A DNA stretch of 64,000 nt from Hygrocybe punicea (lineage: Eukaryota > Basidiomycota > Agaricomycetes > Agaricales > Hygrophoraceae), in contig OY744465.1 of NCBI GenBank assembly GCA_963556145.1, positions 682,001-746,000 on the forward strand, in the 5' to 3' direction. A program made the translations under genes and the position numbers. Shown piece after piece: positions 35,001 to 44,097 of this stretch. Each line of letters begins with the position of its first letter. The first letter of the stretch is position 1. The notes under the pieces are model-generated. The model saw only the letters and a list, made by a program, of their open reading frames with translations. It was not told where the DNA came from and searched no databases.

Positions 35001-35229
35001 CTCACCACCTGACATTGCCCTCCTCAGGAAGTCATATGACACTCTCTGGGCATGCTCATATCAAGGCCTCCGATCACTTCGTGTTGTTGACATCCATTGC
35101 ATCAATTCAGTTGTCGCCATGGTCCCTTTGCCCCATTATCGGGATGGTAAATCATTTTTCGTTGCAGAAAAGCTTGGCTTAGATGTCGCAAACATGGGCG
35201 GTGTTGTCGAGGAGGTGAGAGAAGAGTAA
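32043..35229 (+). CDS. Tnp2-like (CACTA/Plavaka-type) transposase
   Basis: Exons 32043-32405, 32465-34840 and 34903-35229 join in phase to about 1021 residues, starting MAPWFCDC. The N-terminus has a cysteine/tyrosine motif (CDCPVRCKQCKQVSQSTYYRH) typical of mushroom Tnp2-type transposases, then an acidic, Asp/Asn-rich linker. The core matches the En/Spm-like family: CLNSCIAYTGPFEFLDNCPEC, LLSIDGAQLYQNKASDC (~residue 388, likely first catalytic Asp), VIPGPNKLKNTDSFLYPGLHHL and FFNGLVGHQGAYGCRLYC. It would cut and join element ends. The frame is open throughout, so it may still be active. The final exon may continue past GVVEE by another splice. The next gene is probably part of the same element. 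Confidence 0.88.
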
Positions 35230-35331
35230 TATTGCACAAGCGTAGTCGAAATTCATACATGTATGATATGTGCACGTAACACGTGCATGATGCCGCACAT
35301 ACTCTCTTCGGACTCTTGCACGTACACCACA

Positions 35332-37587
35332 ATGGATGATGCCAAATTTCACTTCCCTCTGACATCTTCAATGCATCCTTGCTTCCCTTCTAAAGCTCAC
35401 CTGAGTGGCCTGGTCAACTCGGGGCTACCTCAAATTTCACGGACCCAAATGTACAATTCCGAGATGTCTGAATTCAGTACAGCCCCAGCAGCGACATCCA
35501 GGGATTCTGCAACTCAGAGCTACAGTATGCCTTCTTGGGAAATACATGGCATCACCACAGCAGTACGTACTCAGTATACCTGGTTATATGCTGTGCAAGT
35601 AATGTCCAGCAGAACCCGACTCATAACAATTCCTTGCAAGTGATTGCGGAAGCCGATCATGACACACTCATGCGCAGTGGAAATAGAACTTACATGGACA
35701 TATTTGTGGCACATTTATCCCTTCAAACTGAGGTCAAAACCTTGCGGTGCGTTTTACAAACTTGTACTTGTACATAACAATGACGACAAGCAAACAACAC
35801 GTTGCAGAACTGCATATGCTGCTCTTTTGCAAGTTCAGTCTCAAGCTACACCTTCCCCCACAGATCCCTTTGTCACCGAGCCTGGAACTTCACCACTCAG
35901 GCTCACGGTTGCCCCTTCCTCTCATCAAAGCACCCTTCACCGAGACGACTATCCCAAAGTCAAGTACTGGACCAAGAATGACTGGAAGCAAAGCTCAGCG
36001 AGCAGGGCAAAAGATTTGACAGAAATCAACAAGTCCTCAGGGGAGCGCGGCAAGGGCAGAGTCTCTCAAGGCGAAAACGTCACAGTTCAATACATTGAGG
36101 ATGAAGACAGCAACATGATCACTGGATTTCGTGTCAATGACATACGAACACATCAACGGCGAATTTTCCAGCACCTCCTTAGCCGAAATGTCGCACCAAA
36201 AACCTGGATGGCTGCCACTCTACCGGTTCATCAATACTACCAGGAACAGATGTATATGGCCTTCCCCGAGTTACAGCTGTGTGAGGGACACTGGAAGGTT
36301 GAGAAACTTGCCACGGAAAGCTATTCTGGATGGTATCGGAACAACGCAGCAAGCAATAAGATTATCAAACAAGAGACGAAACAAGAGACACTGGATAAAG
36401 CTGCTATTCCTTGTCTGGTTCGTGATTTAAAGAAGCGGTCTGCTGTCAGTGATCTGGCCGATCTGGTTCCAAGCGGTCCTGTAAAAAGGATGAAGGCCAG
36501 TTTACAAACTAATTCTGTCCTCCGGAATCCTTCTCCGTCACCTCTCCGCTTGCTGTCCCCTGACGTTTCTGATTTGCTCCCTGCTCAAATGGACGGCTCC
36601 TCTGCTTTGCAATATCCGAGTGCAGTACTCCAGCCAATTCAAACTGATTCCTTCTCTGCTTTGCCGACTCCGACTCCACATCTGGATTCTGCCGCACCAT
36701 TACCTGTGCACGCCTACAATGATGTTTCCGCTGTCCTCCCAACTCCGAGTCTGGACTCGGACACTGCTGTGTTGCCTCCTCATATCTGTGCTAGTGTTTC
36801 TTCTGCGTTACCAGCTATTCAAGTTCTGGGTCCTCCTACATCGCCGGCTCTGTCGTCTTTAACCCCTGCTCTGTTGCCTGCTGATTCTGACTCTGTTTCT
36901 CCCTCGGCTTTGCCATTGCATATCCCTGCCACCACCACTGCTTCTGTTATTGACACTACTCTGACAGATGTCTCGAAAGCCGTTGTTCCCCTTCAAGTTG
37001 TTAATCCGCTGTAAGTGTAATCTCAATGTACAGTGTTATTATCACTTATTTTATTGTACAGACATCGTGCCTTTGGGGTTCCGGCTCCAGCATCTCGACT
37101 TGAAACAACACACATCGGTAAGTGCACACCGATAGTAATATATGCTGCACGAATAACTGAAATCAGTAATACCAGCCACTGCAACTCTCAGCGCTGATCC
37201 CAGTGCCAGTTCTCTGTGTGAGTTGGAAACAGAACTACATGCCGGTGCCAAAAAGAAGGTTCCAGCAAAAGATGGCCCTATCTGTCCGACAATTGCAAAC
37301 ACACCACGGTGCGACTTTCCTCTCCCTAATCGACGTGCACAGACATTAACTATCTATTCAGTAACCTCTACATGATCGACTGCAAAAAGAAGAATCCTAG
37401 CATGCTCAAGTCTGCATTTACAGCGTCGTGGGATTCGTTGGACAAAGGGACCGTGGCAGTAGGTCACTCATTCATCCACAATGAGCCGCTGAATGATTGT
37501 ATACTGTCAGACATACACTTCTATGAGCAAGGAAAGGAGAAACGCAGCAAAATCGGCAAAATCGGCAGCAGCGATGGGGGTGGCTAG
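35332..37587 (+). CDS. Second gene of the Tnp2 element, function unknown
   Basis: A long plus-strand frame (35644-37014) lies downstream of the transposase with the same orientation. Upstream exons probably begin near ATG 35332. Downstream exons follow with good splice sites: after 37014, a 50-nt intron to HRAFGVPAPASRLETTHI, another to ATLSADPSASSLCELETE, and a third to NLYMIDCKKKNPSMLKSAF, ending at 37587. The middle contains PKVKYWTKNDWKQ, EDEDSNMITGFRVNDIRTHQRRIF and WKVEKLATESYSGWY, then a Ser/Pro/Leu-rich disordered tail (36500-37010) with repeated LPTP/LDS phrases. I recognise it as a kind of hypothetical protein found beside mushroom transposases but know no activity. The first exons (35332-35830) are uncertain. 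Confidence 0.6.
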
Positions 37588-37696
37588 AAACTTGAACATC
37601 TAGACGACACATTGCCGGGAATTCCATGCGTTGACGTTTACATGTGGTACACAGAAGGGAAGCTGGAGGTGCAAGGAGGCCCGAATGCAAGGGAGG

Positions 37697-37757
37697 GGCA
37701 GGGGCAGGGGCAGGGGCAGGAGCAGGGGCAGGGGCAGGAGCAGGAGCAGGGGCAGGA
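37697..37757 (+). repeat. GGGGCA/GGAGCA hexamer minisatellite
   Basis: About ten tandem hexamers (ggggca with ggagca variants) lie in a non-coding stretch between the transposon gene and the next gene. On the minus strand they spell a Pro/Cys-type low-complexity frame, which is spurious. Confidence 0.85.
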
Positions 37758-38015
37758 GCGGAGCTGGCCTAGCAAAACAATACCCGTAGAATACCCAATA
37801 CAATGTGAATCAATCCAATTCATTGTTGAAACGATGCAATACAATATCAATACGATGCAAAATGTAAACCATCCGCTATACTGTCAAACGTCGTTTTGCC
37901 TCGATTTGCCCATGCTCATCTTACACAATTCTCCACAAATCGATACAAATCCTCGGACTCTTCACTGGGGATCAGCGGCATCGCCGTTCTAAGCTCCGAT
38001 CTAAATTTCTCTTTC

Positions 38016-38795
38016 ATGGCCAACATCATCAGAAGCGCGAAATCTGGGAGTGACTGGACAACCAACGACCTCGTAGCATACAATATCTCTATCGTTGCTC
38101 AGAACTCTGTCACTTTCTTCGGTCAGGCTGTCTTGCCGCAGCCCGCGCTCAACCCTGAGTTCCTCACGAATTTGACTGCCGAAGAGATGGCGGACGACGA
38201 AAGCTACAAGCTGGTACGATACATGGATCTCGCAATGAATCCAATACCCGGAGAGGAGTCCGCTGTTGACGATTTTGCAATGCGATTGCTCCGGGCGATG
38301 GGGTACGAGAACCGATATCGGGACTTACGCAGCCGGAAAAATATCCCTCTGTTCATTTGCGGGATGTGGATGTACGCCAAGACGGATGTGTGTATCATGG
38401 ACCAACACGAGATCTTGCTTCTCGTTCAGGAGGACAAGCGGCATATGGAGCCTGGTGATCCAAAACCCCAGCTGATCGCCGAAGCTATTGCTGCTTTTCA
38501 GTCCAACAACGCTCGCCGCCGAGACGTTCTGGGCCTCCCTCTCTTGGAGTCGAAGGTGGTGGCGGGGATTACCATGACGGGCACCTCGCCCACATTCTTC
38601 AAGATACCCGTCACTGCGGAGTTGGTTCAGGCCGTTGAGCTTGGCCAATACCCTGCTATGCCGACCGTAATCGCCATGCACATCCCTGATATTCCCCGAC
38701 CTGCCCGTCGTCTTAGCGAGGGCATGCGGCCATTGGACAATAGGCGCAATATTTTAGCTTGTTTCGAAGCTTTCAAACAATTTGTTGTCTGGTAA
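38016..38795 (+). CDS. Conserved Agaricomycete protein of unknown function
   Basis: A single-exon ORF of 259 residues beginning MANIIRSAKSGSDWTTNDL. This start is preferred over the upstream in-frame ATG at 37896 because the intervening sequence looks non-coding and the family I recall begins here. Recognisable phrases are PGEESAVDDFAMRLLRAMGY, IPLFICGMW, AKTDVCIMDQHEILLLVQED, QLIAEAIAAFQSNN, KVVAGITMTGTSPTFFKIPV and RPLDNRRNILACFEAFKQFV. This protein type recurs in many copies in mushroom genomes and has no assigned role. The D-x-C...LVQEDKR layout faintly recalls a PD-(D/E)xK nuclease core, but that is speculation. The ORF is intact. Confidence 0.75.
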   Translation: MANIIRSAKSGSDWTTNDLVAYNISIVAQNSVTFFGQAVLPQPALNPEFLTNLTAEEMADDESYKLVRYMDLAMNPIPGEESAVDDFAMRLLRAMGYENRYRDLRSRKNIPLFICGMWMYAKTDVCIMDQHEILLLVQEDKRHMEPGDPKPQLIAEAIAAFQSNNARRRDVLGLPLLESKVVAGITMTGTSPTFFKIPVTAELVQAVELGQYPAMPTVIAMHIPDIPRPARRLSEGMRPLDNRRNILACFEAFKQFVVW

Positions 38796-39267
38796 GATTG
38801 CCCATTGTGGAATCCGAGTTGACTCGGAGCTGAATGAGGCATTTTGATATCATTCTTGTTCTTGTTAGAGGGGGAACGTTGCTTCGTTCATTAGCGCGAG
38901 GTGGTTGGTTCCTGTGGGTTGACGGTGGACTCATAGCAGAGAGAACAACACGCCGCAGCTGGGGAGCCTAACATTACTTCGTTTTCGCTCACTCAAGGCT
39001 GGATCCGTTGCGTCGCAACCAGCTACTCTCGTATCTGAAGTCCTTACGACAGTAATCGGAGCCCGTCTCACAATCCCACGAAGTGGAGTTGCGTAAAAGT
39101 CACCGTGGGTTGACGTATCCGCTAGCTGTAGAAAGTCTTACAATCTGAACTGATTTGACGACGTCCTTCGACATTCTCGTTTCCAAGGGACTCCATACTA
39201 AAATTTTACAGTTCGGGTATTGTAAATTTACTACATAAAGTTTGAAGTCAGAAAATGTCTTGACAAA
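38796..39267. other. Intergenic region without recognised feature
   Basis: Contains the 3' flanks of two convergent genes. No ORF, repeat or RNA gene was recognised. Confidence 0.4.
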
Positions 39268-40680
39268 CTACCTATCACGTTCACCAGAAGACCATCCTTG
39301 CGACTTGGGATTAATAAACAAAGTCACTTCGCGTACTCCAGCAACAGCAATCTCTCCCAACCCAATGAGAATATGCCCAATCTGCCTTGGAATCCATATC
39401 AACAGTTCCCAGATCGCCCATACAAGACAATGTATGAGGCTACCCATTTGCTTCAACGTCCAAACCACCCCATTCTTGATAGCGATTGCAGCATCACGGA
39501 TTGTCCTCCAAATCCATTTCGGAAAGGACACGAATACGATGGAGAGGGCTCGAAGGACGTCTTTGAGTGTGACAGCCTTGAAGCAGGTGATGATGGCAGT
39601 AATGAGCGTGTGGAAGAAGGATAGGACGTCCTTCAGGAATTGGAGCATGAACGAACCGGCCGCGGCAATGGTTTCAATAACGTAGATACCCACGGCGCGG
39701 AGAGCTCGAGGGATTGTTTGTGTGACGAGTTTCCACGTCCATTTGGCGGTGGCTATGGAAATGTCCTTCAGGACAGTCCAACATTCCTTGAGGACGTCCA
39801 TACAAAAGGCAGGGGTCTTCTTGATCACGCGCCAAAGTGCGCGCGCAAAGTCAGTGAGAAAGCGCGGGATTGCCGCGATAACCTTCCACACCCACTTTGC
39901 AAACCGTTTACTCAGGTTGTATAATACAGAGGGAATTTGTGGAATTGCTTTGATACCTTTCCATATCTGACGCCCGAGGTACGGGAGAAATTCCTTGGGC
40001 AATTCCCAGAACAGATACTTGGGGATGTACCACAAGAAGAACTTGGGGGTATCCCAAACGAAGAAACGGACGACCCGGTACATTGCGTATCCGGCTTTCC
40101 GAATTCGGCGCATGCTTTTTCGCTGGGAGTGTTTGAAGCGACGCCAACCTCCACCTCGGCGGGACGGGAGGACTGCGATGACTGCGGAATGTTTGCCTGA
40201 GATTGCTAGGCGTAGGGCAATGGCACCGTCGGGGGCGACGATGCTATCATCGGCTCTGAGGTCGTTGAAGAGAAGTTTGACGAGAGGGAGTGAACCTTGC
40301 GATGCCGCAGCCATCAACGGCGTGCGCAGGATAGGTACCATGCGTCTGGAGTCATAGTCGTCGTAGTAGTCGCCCGTTGTGGAGAGCTCGTCGATTGGAG
40401 CCCCCCGTTGGGCTAGGAGGGCGACGAGATAGGGATTCCCTGCGACGGTCGCTGCATAAAGGGGAAGAAAGCCAGGTATTTCTGTGTGAGGAGTATGGGC
40501 GAGTGCAGGGTTGGAATCGAGGAGAGTTGTGACGAGATCCACGTTGTTTTCGTGGATGGCTGTGAAGAAGGGCACGACGACATCGGGGCGATAGATGGTG
40601 CCGTCGTCTGGAACAGTGATGTCGCCGGATGTACCAGTGGGATACGCAGGGACGGGGTCATCACGGGCTTGGTCGTGCAT
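39268..40680 (-). CDS. Ankyrin-repeat protein with long aromatic/cationic amphipathic tail
   Basis: An uninterrupted 470-codon ORF from ATG 40680 to TAG 39268. Residues ~35-165 contain about three to four ankyrin repeats (VPFFTAIHENNVDLVTTLLD, FLPLYAATVAGNPYLVALL, RTPLMAAASQGSLPLVKLL, GAIALRLAIS). Residues ~175-455 are unusual. They form a chain of short amphipathic helices rich in Trp, Phe, Lys and Arg, punctuated by prolines, e.g. FFVWDTPKFFLWYIPKYLFW, KRFAKWVWKVIAAIPRFL, FARALWRVIKKTPAFC and TAKWTWKLVTQTIPRAL. There are no classical transmembrane segments in the first part; the last third is more hydrophobic. Such punctuated amphipathic arrays bind membrane or lipid surfaces. I infer a membrane- or lipid-associated protein. 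No catalytic motif. Confidence 0.8.
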   Translation of the reverse strand: MHDQARDDPVPAYPTGTSGDITVPDDGTIYRPDVVVPFFTAIHENNVDLVTTLLDSNPALAHTPHTEIPGFLPLYAATVAGNPYLVALLAQRGAPIDELSTTGDYYDDYDSRRMVPILRTPLMAAASQGSLPLVKLLFNDLRADDSIVAPDGAIALRLAISGKHSAVIAVLPSRRGGGWRRFKHSQRKSMRRIRKAGYAMYRVVRFFVWDTPKFFLWYIPKYLFWELPKEFLPYLGRQIWKGIKAIPQIPSVLYNLSKRFAKWVWKVIAAIPRFLTDFARALWRVIKKTPAFCMDVLKECWTVLKDISIATAKWTWKLVTQTIPRALRAVGIYVIETIAAAGSFMLQFLKDVLSFFHTLITAIITCFKAVTLKDVLRALSIVFVSFPKWIWRTIRDAAIAIKNGVVWTLKQMGSLIHCLVWAIWELLIWIPRQIGHILIGLGEIAVAGVREVTLFINPKSQGWSSGERDR

Positions 40681-40827
40681 GACAGTGACGGTGGAGGTCA
40701 GTTGGAGGAACGACTTGTCTTATAACCACTTGCAGGAATGCGCTGGGGCGGTGTATTGAAAATCACAAGGACTCGCGTTGAGCGCTTGAGCCTAGGCGCT
40801 TCATCCATCGTATCGCCATCATGATGG

Positions 40828-40946
40828 TAATACTGGGAATATCGAGTTTCTTCGACCGCGGTCGGCCAGTACAACACTGCCAATAATTCAATAATATTGT
40901 GCACCAAACGCCCATCACACGTGGTGTGTTACCATATATCCCTCGG
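40828..40946 (+). pseudogene. Tiny internally deleted relic of a NACHT-WD40 NLR gene
   Basis: The sequence tactgggaatatcgagtttcttcgaccg matches the start region of the NLR pseudogene at 44091-44120. It is followed by gtcggccagtacaa...ccaataat...atattgtgcac, matching 44158-44205, and by gttaccatatatccctc, matching 44827-44843. It therefore looks like a copy missing everything between its N-terminal leader and a point ~620 bp further on. The ATG is ATA here. Confidence 0.55.
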
Positions 40947-42240
40947 CTCTTCGGCTGACTTCCTCTTATAGTCGTGGGAGAGTGGAAATTTATATTCAGC
41001 ATAATTCAGGATTAAAATCTATCTTATGGAATGTCGGCCCAATAGAAGCATATTGTATCGAAGTATTATAGACTGTTCTCAATAGCTACAAGTTCACGCG
41101 TGGCACGTTGGCTAGCCAATTTAGAAACAGAGGTGCCGGCGCGAGACTGACCCAGGCCAGGTGCCGGGTGGCCTTGCTGTGTGCACAGGTTATTAAGAGA
41201 TGAATGGAATTTGTGGTTTAAGATACCTTGTCCACCATGAGAGGAGACGATTAACCTCGGCTCGAGCATCAAGACCTGGAGGGTGTTCAAAAAGTCCACA
41301 ATATTGGCATAAAAGGCGGCGTAGCTAAAGCAGCCATCCAGTTTACATTAGAAAGAGCGAAACGCAACTAAGAATATAAGTCAATGCACTTTTCCAGATA
41401 AATGATTGAAATCTCAGACCTGAACGGCAATGTAGGCAATTGACCGTGGCGTTACTGACTTCAGACCTAGCAGAGCGGCAACATGTCCACGTGTGGAGGC
41501 TTTGGATGATTTGCGACGTTTTCGTGTGGTTGCTTGATTGTTGTTTTCCAGCAGTTCACCATTGATGTCTCGAGCCAAGGTCGGTGAAGTGAAGATATGT
41601 TTGAAGGCCTAAGGCAATGTTGGGAGGCCTCGTCCATGCGGGTAAAGGAACCCGGGCCATGAATCAGCCGTGACAATGAAATCTGGATGACAGTCCCGTT
41701 TGATCGTGGTGTTATGTCGTTAATGGAAGAATAATGGCGGGAATTGCTCACCTCTCATCCTCCCAATCATACTCGATGGGGCAGAGAAGGTGGCCTGTAT
41801 CGTCATGCTCAAAACCACGGTCTAGTTTTGTATCAGGTGAGAGTGGTACAGCAGGGGCTTTGAAAAGTAGTGTAAGCCAAGAGACAATATCGGCTTTCAA
41901 ATTGCCGGCATCATCGCCACGGGCGCCACCTGCTCCTTTACGAAGCTTTGCGATATGTTATCGACCTATTGATGTCTAGCGAAACCTCTCGAAAATAGCG
42001 CGTGAGCTCTGGAATGGCCCGGGATAGGAAAACTGTGACGTTATTATGTTCGGTCGCAGTATATATGGCTCTTAAACCTGTTAGGCCAAGACCCAGAGTG
42101 GCCCATCAGAGCGGCGGAGTGATCAGAGACCTCCCAGGACTGCCGCGTACCAATCCTGCCCGATATATTTCAATCTCCGAGTCAGTGAACGGCCCTCATA
42201 AAGATTATGAATTTCGACATGGAGCACTGCTCTCTTTCCT
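40947..42240. other. No recognisable gene
   Basis: Short ORFs at 41467-41751 (-), 41734-41979 (+) and 42002-42277 (+) carry no recognisable motif. A 5' exon of the following coiled-coil gene could lie here, but I did not find one. Confidence 0.35.
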
Positions 42241-42876
42241 ATGGACCAAGCCCCGAAGGCTCTTCGTGGTCGCGTAGATGCTGCCGTAATTTCAGGCCAC
42301 AGCCGCGACGATCGACTTTCAGAAATAACTGAGGGTGGTGATTTGTCATTGCTGGTATGTTGCGATTGCAATATGATGTTTGTTCAGTGATGTTGAAGCT
42401 TTTATCAGGGTAAGAAGACTGAAGAGCACCTTGGATTGCATCAAGAAACCAACCAGGATCGAACACTTGACCGGTACCGCACACGTCAAGCATTAGCTAT
42501 TGCCCGAGCGACTCGTGTTGCGCTACATGCAGAGGAGCGGTTGGCTCGCAAACGAGTTGACAGGGAAGAATTGGTGCTTGGTCTTTTGCGTGATGATGTC
42601 GAAGACGTTCGCAACAGGTTGACGGCGGTGGATCGTCAAATCGGAGCTATCCGGGGTATGCTCAGCTCCAGCGCAATACCAGATATTCCAGGGGGCAACG
42701 GAGACGCCCGCGATATCTATCCCTCCTATCATGATTGGCTTCCGGCTCATCGCTCTCAGGCTAAGCCTGAGGTGGATGCAGTGTCCCATTCATCTGATCT
42801 GGAATCTGCACCAGAATCCCCTTCTGAGGCAGTCTCTGAGGGCTGCGATGATAATCATGATGGGTCACTGATATGA
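42241..42876 (+). CDS. Small coiled-coil protein, unknown
   Basis: Two exons (42241-42354 and 42409-42876) joined by a 54-nt GT-AG intron in phase 0 give 193 residues. Exon 1 reads MDQAPKALRGRVDAAVISGH. Exon 2 opens GKKTEEHLGLHQETNQDRTL. The centre (RQALAIARATRVALHAEERL through VLGLLRDDVEDVRNRLTAVD) is highly helical and charged with a heptad-like pattern, so a coiled coil is likely. The C-terminus is a Ser/Glu/Asp-rich disordered tail with SSDLESAPESPSEAVSEG. No localisation signal or catalytic motif. Clean splicing and a long conserved-looking helix argue for a real gene. It could also be an accessory gene of the degraded transposon just downstream. Confidence 0.5.
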
Positions 42877-43002
42877 CTTGGATGTATAAGTTGGCTTTTT
42901 CCCTTTGTATATGTTACTCTTCCGTTTCATGATTTTATAACCTGGTTTCAAGTTTGTACGTCCGCTCTGCAGTACTTCAAGTTACTACATAGTGTTTATC
43001 TG

Positions 43003-43880
43003 TTAAATGAACGTTTCCGAGTCATCATCCTCCGAGTCATCTTCTGAGTCATTATCCATTCCCTCGGTCTCTAAACGTTCAGCTTCCATGTCATCAATGT
43101 CAGCATTCGAGTCACTGGCAACATTGGTCTCATCAACATCCATCTCTACCTCACAAGCCGGAGGATTGGGCTCCGAGTCGGAAGACTTGACGTTCATTGT
43201 GACGTGCCCTACTCCACCACCAAGGTATCGCATAACCATATCCCTGTCAATGGTGCATTAGTGCCGTATCAAACATGTCAAAGGAATATGCAATATCACA
43301 GTACATGTTAACATAGTAATTCGCCCAATCATCAATCTCTCCGGGTCGACGGGCTGCTGTGGGTGAAGTAGTTTTCAACAAGTTAGATGTACGCCCATTC
43401 ACAAATGTTGGTATGAGGTGGCAACCACGAATGACATGTGAAGGATCCAGAAAACCAAATGTGGAGGGGCCGTTTCAGGAAGGAACCCGATTTTTTGGAA
43501 AGCCGCGCTACCTTGAAGCCCCAGCGATGACCAGGTTCCACACCAAACCACCGGACCCACAAAAACTCCAAATGTTGCTTCCCAAGAGTCCGAGCAGCAG
43601 CATGAAAGACTCCTAAAACACGAGCAAGACCCAACCTCACGGGCAAGGACCATGACATCACAGTTTGTCCGAGGATCCATTGAATCTTGGTCCCGACGGC
43701 AGTCATGTGTGGTGTAGTTGACACGAAGAATTTTGGACGAAAAGATGCGATTGTTGAGAAGGCGAACAGTGAGGCGATCTGCATTAGTGAACTCATTCTC
43801 ATCACCATCATATTCACAGCCAAGAAGGCGGGAAAGGAAGTGATCCTTTAGCTTCGGAATAAAGTTCTGGATGAAGGTGG
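43003..43880 (-). pseudogene. C-terminal fragment of a transposon-associated protein
   Basis: Minus-strand frames from ~43880 leftward carry phrases common in the large second ORF of mushroom transposons: IPKLKDHFLSRLLGCEYDGD, NNRIFSSKILRVNYTTHDCR, RDQDSMDPRTNCDVMVLA, GVFHAAARTLGKQHLEFLWV and RWFGVEPGHRWGFKVARL. At the end (43239-43003) comes MVMRYLGGGVGHVTMN with a strongly acidic tail. The frame changes near 43610 and 43400 and a gap of ~120 bases without similarity precedes the tail. No upstream part remains, so this is a relic. It lies in the opposite orientation to the intact Tnp2 element at 32.0-37.6 kb. Confidence 0.6.
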
Positions 43881-44097
43881 GTGAGTAGAGACTTATATGC
43901 TAAGAATAATGGATACTTTGGCTGCTGGATCATCAGGAAACTCCTGAACGAAGCTTATGACGTTGTGGGGATGATTCTTGGAGTCGGACACATGGTGATG
44001 CATTTCAAAGCTGGTGGGTGGGAGAGTGTCATCCTCATGAACACCAACATGATGTCTGTGTCGTGAAGATTTGTGTGCATTTGCCTTGGTACTGGGA

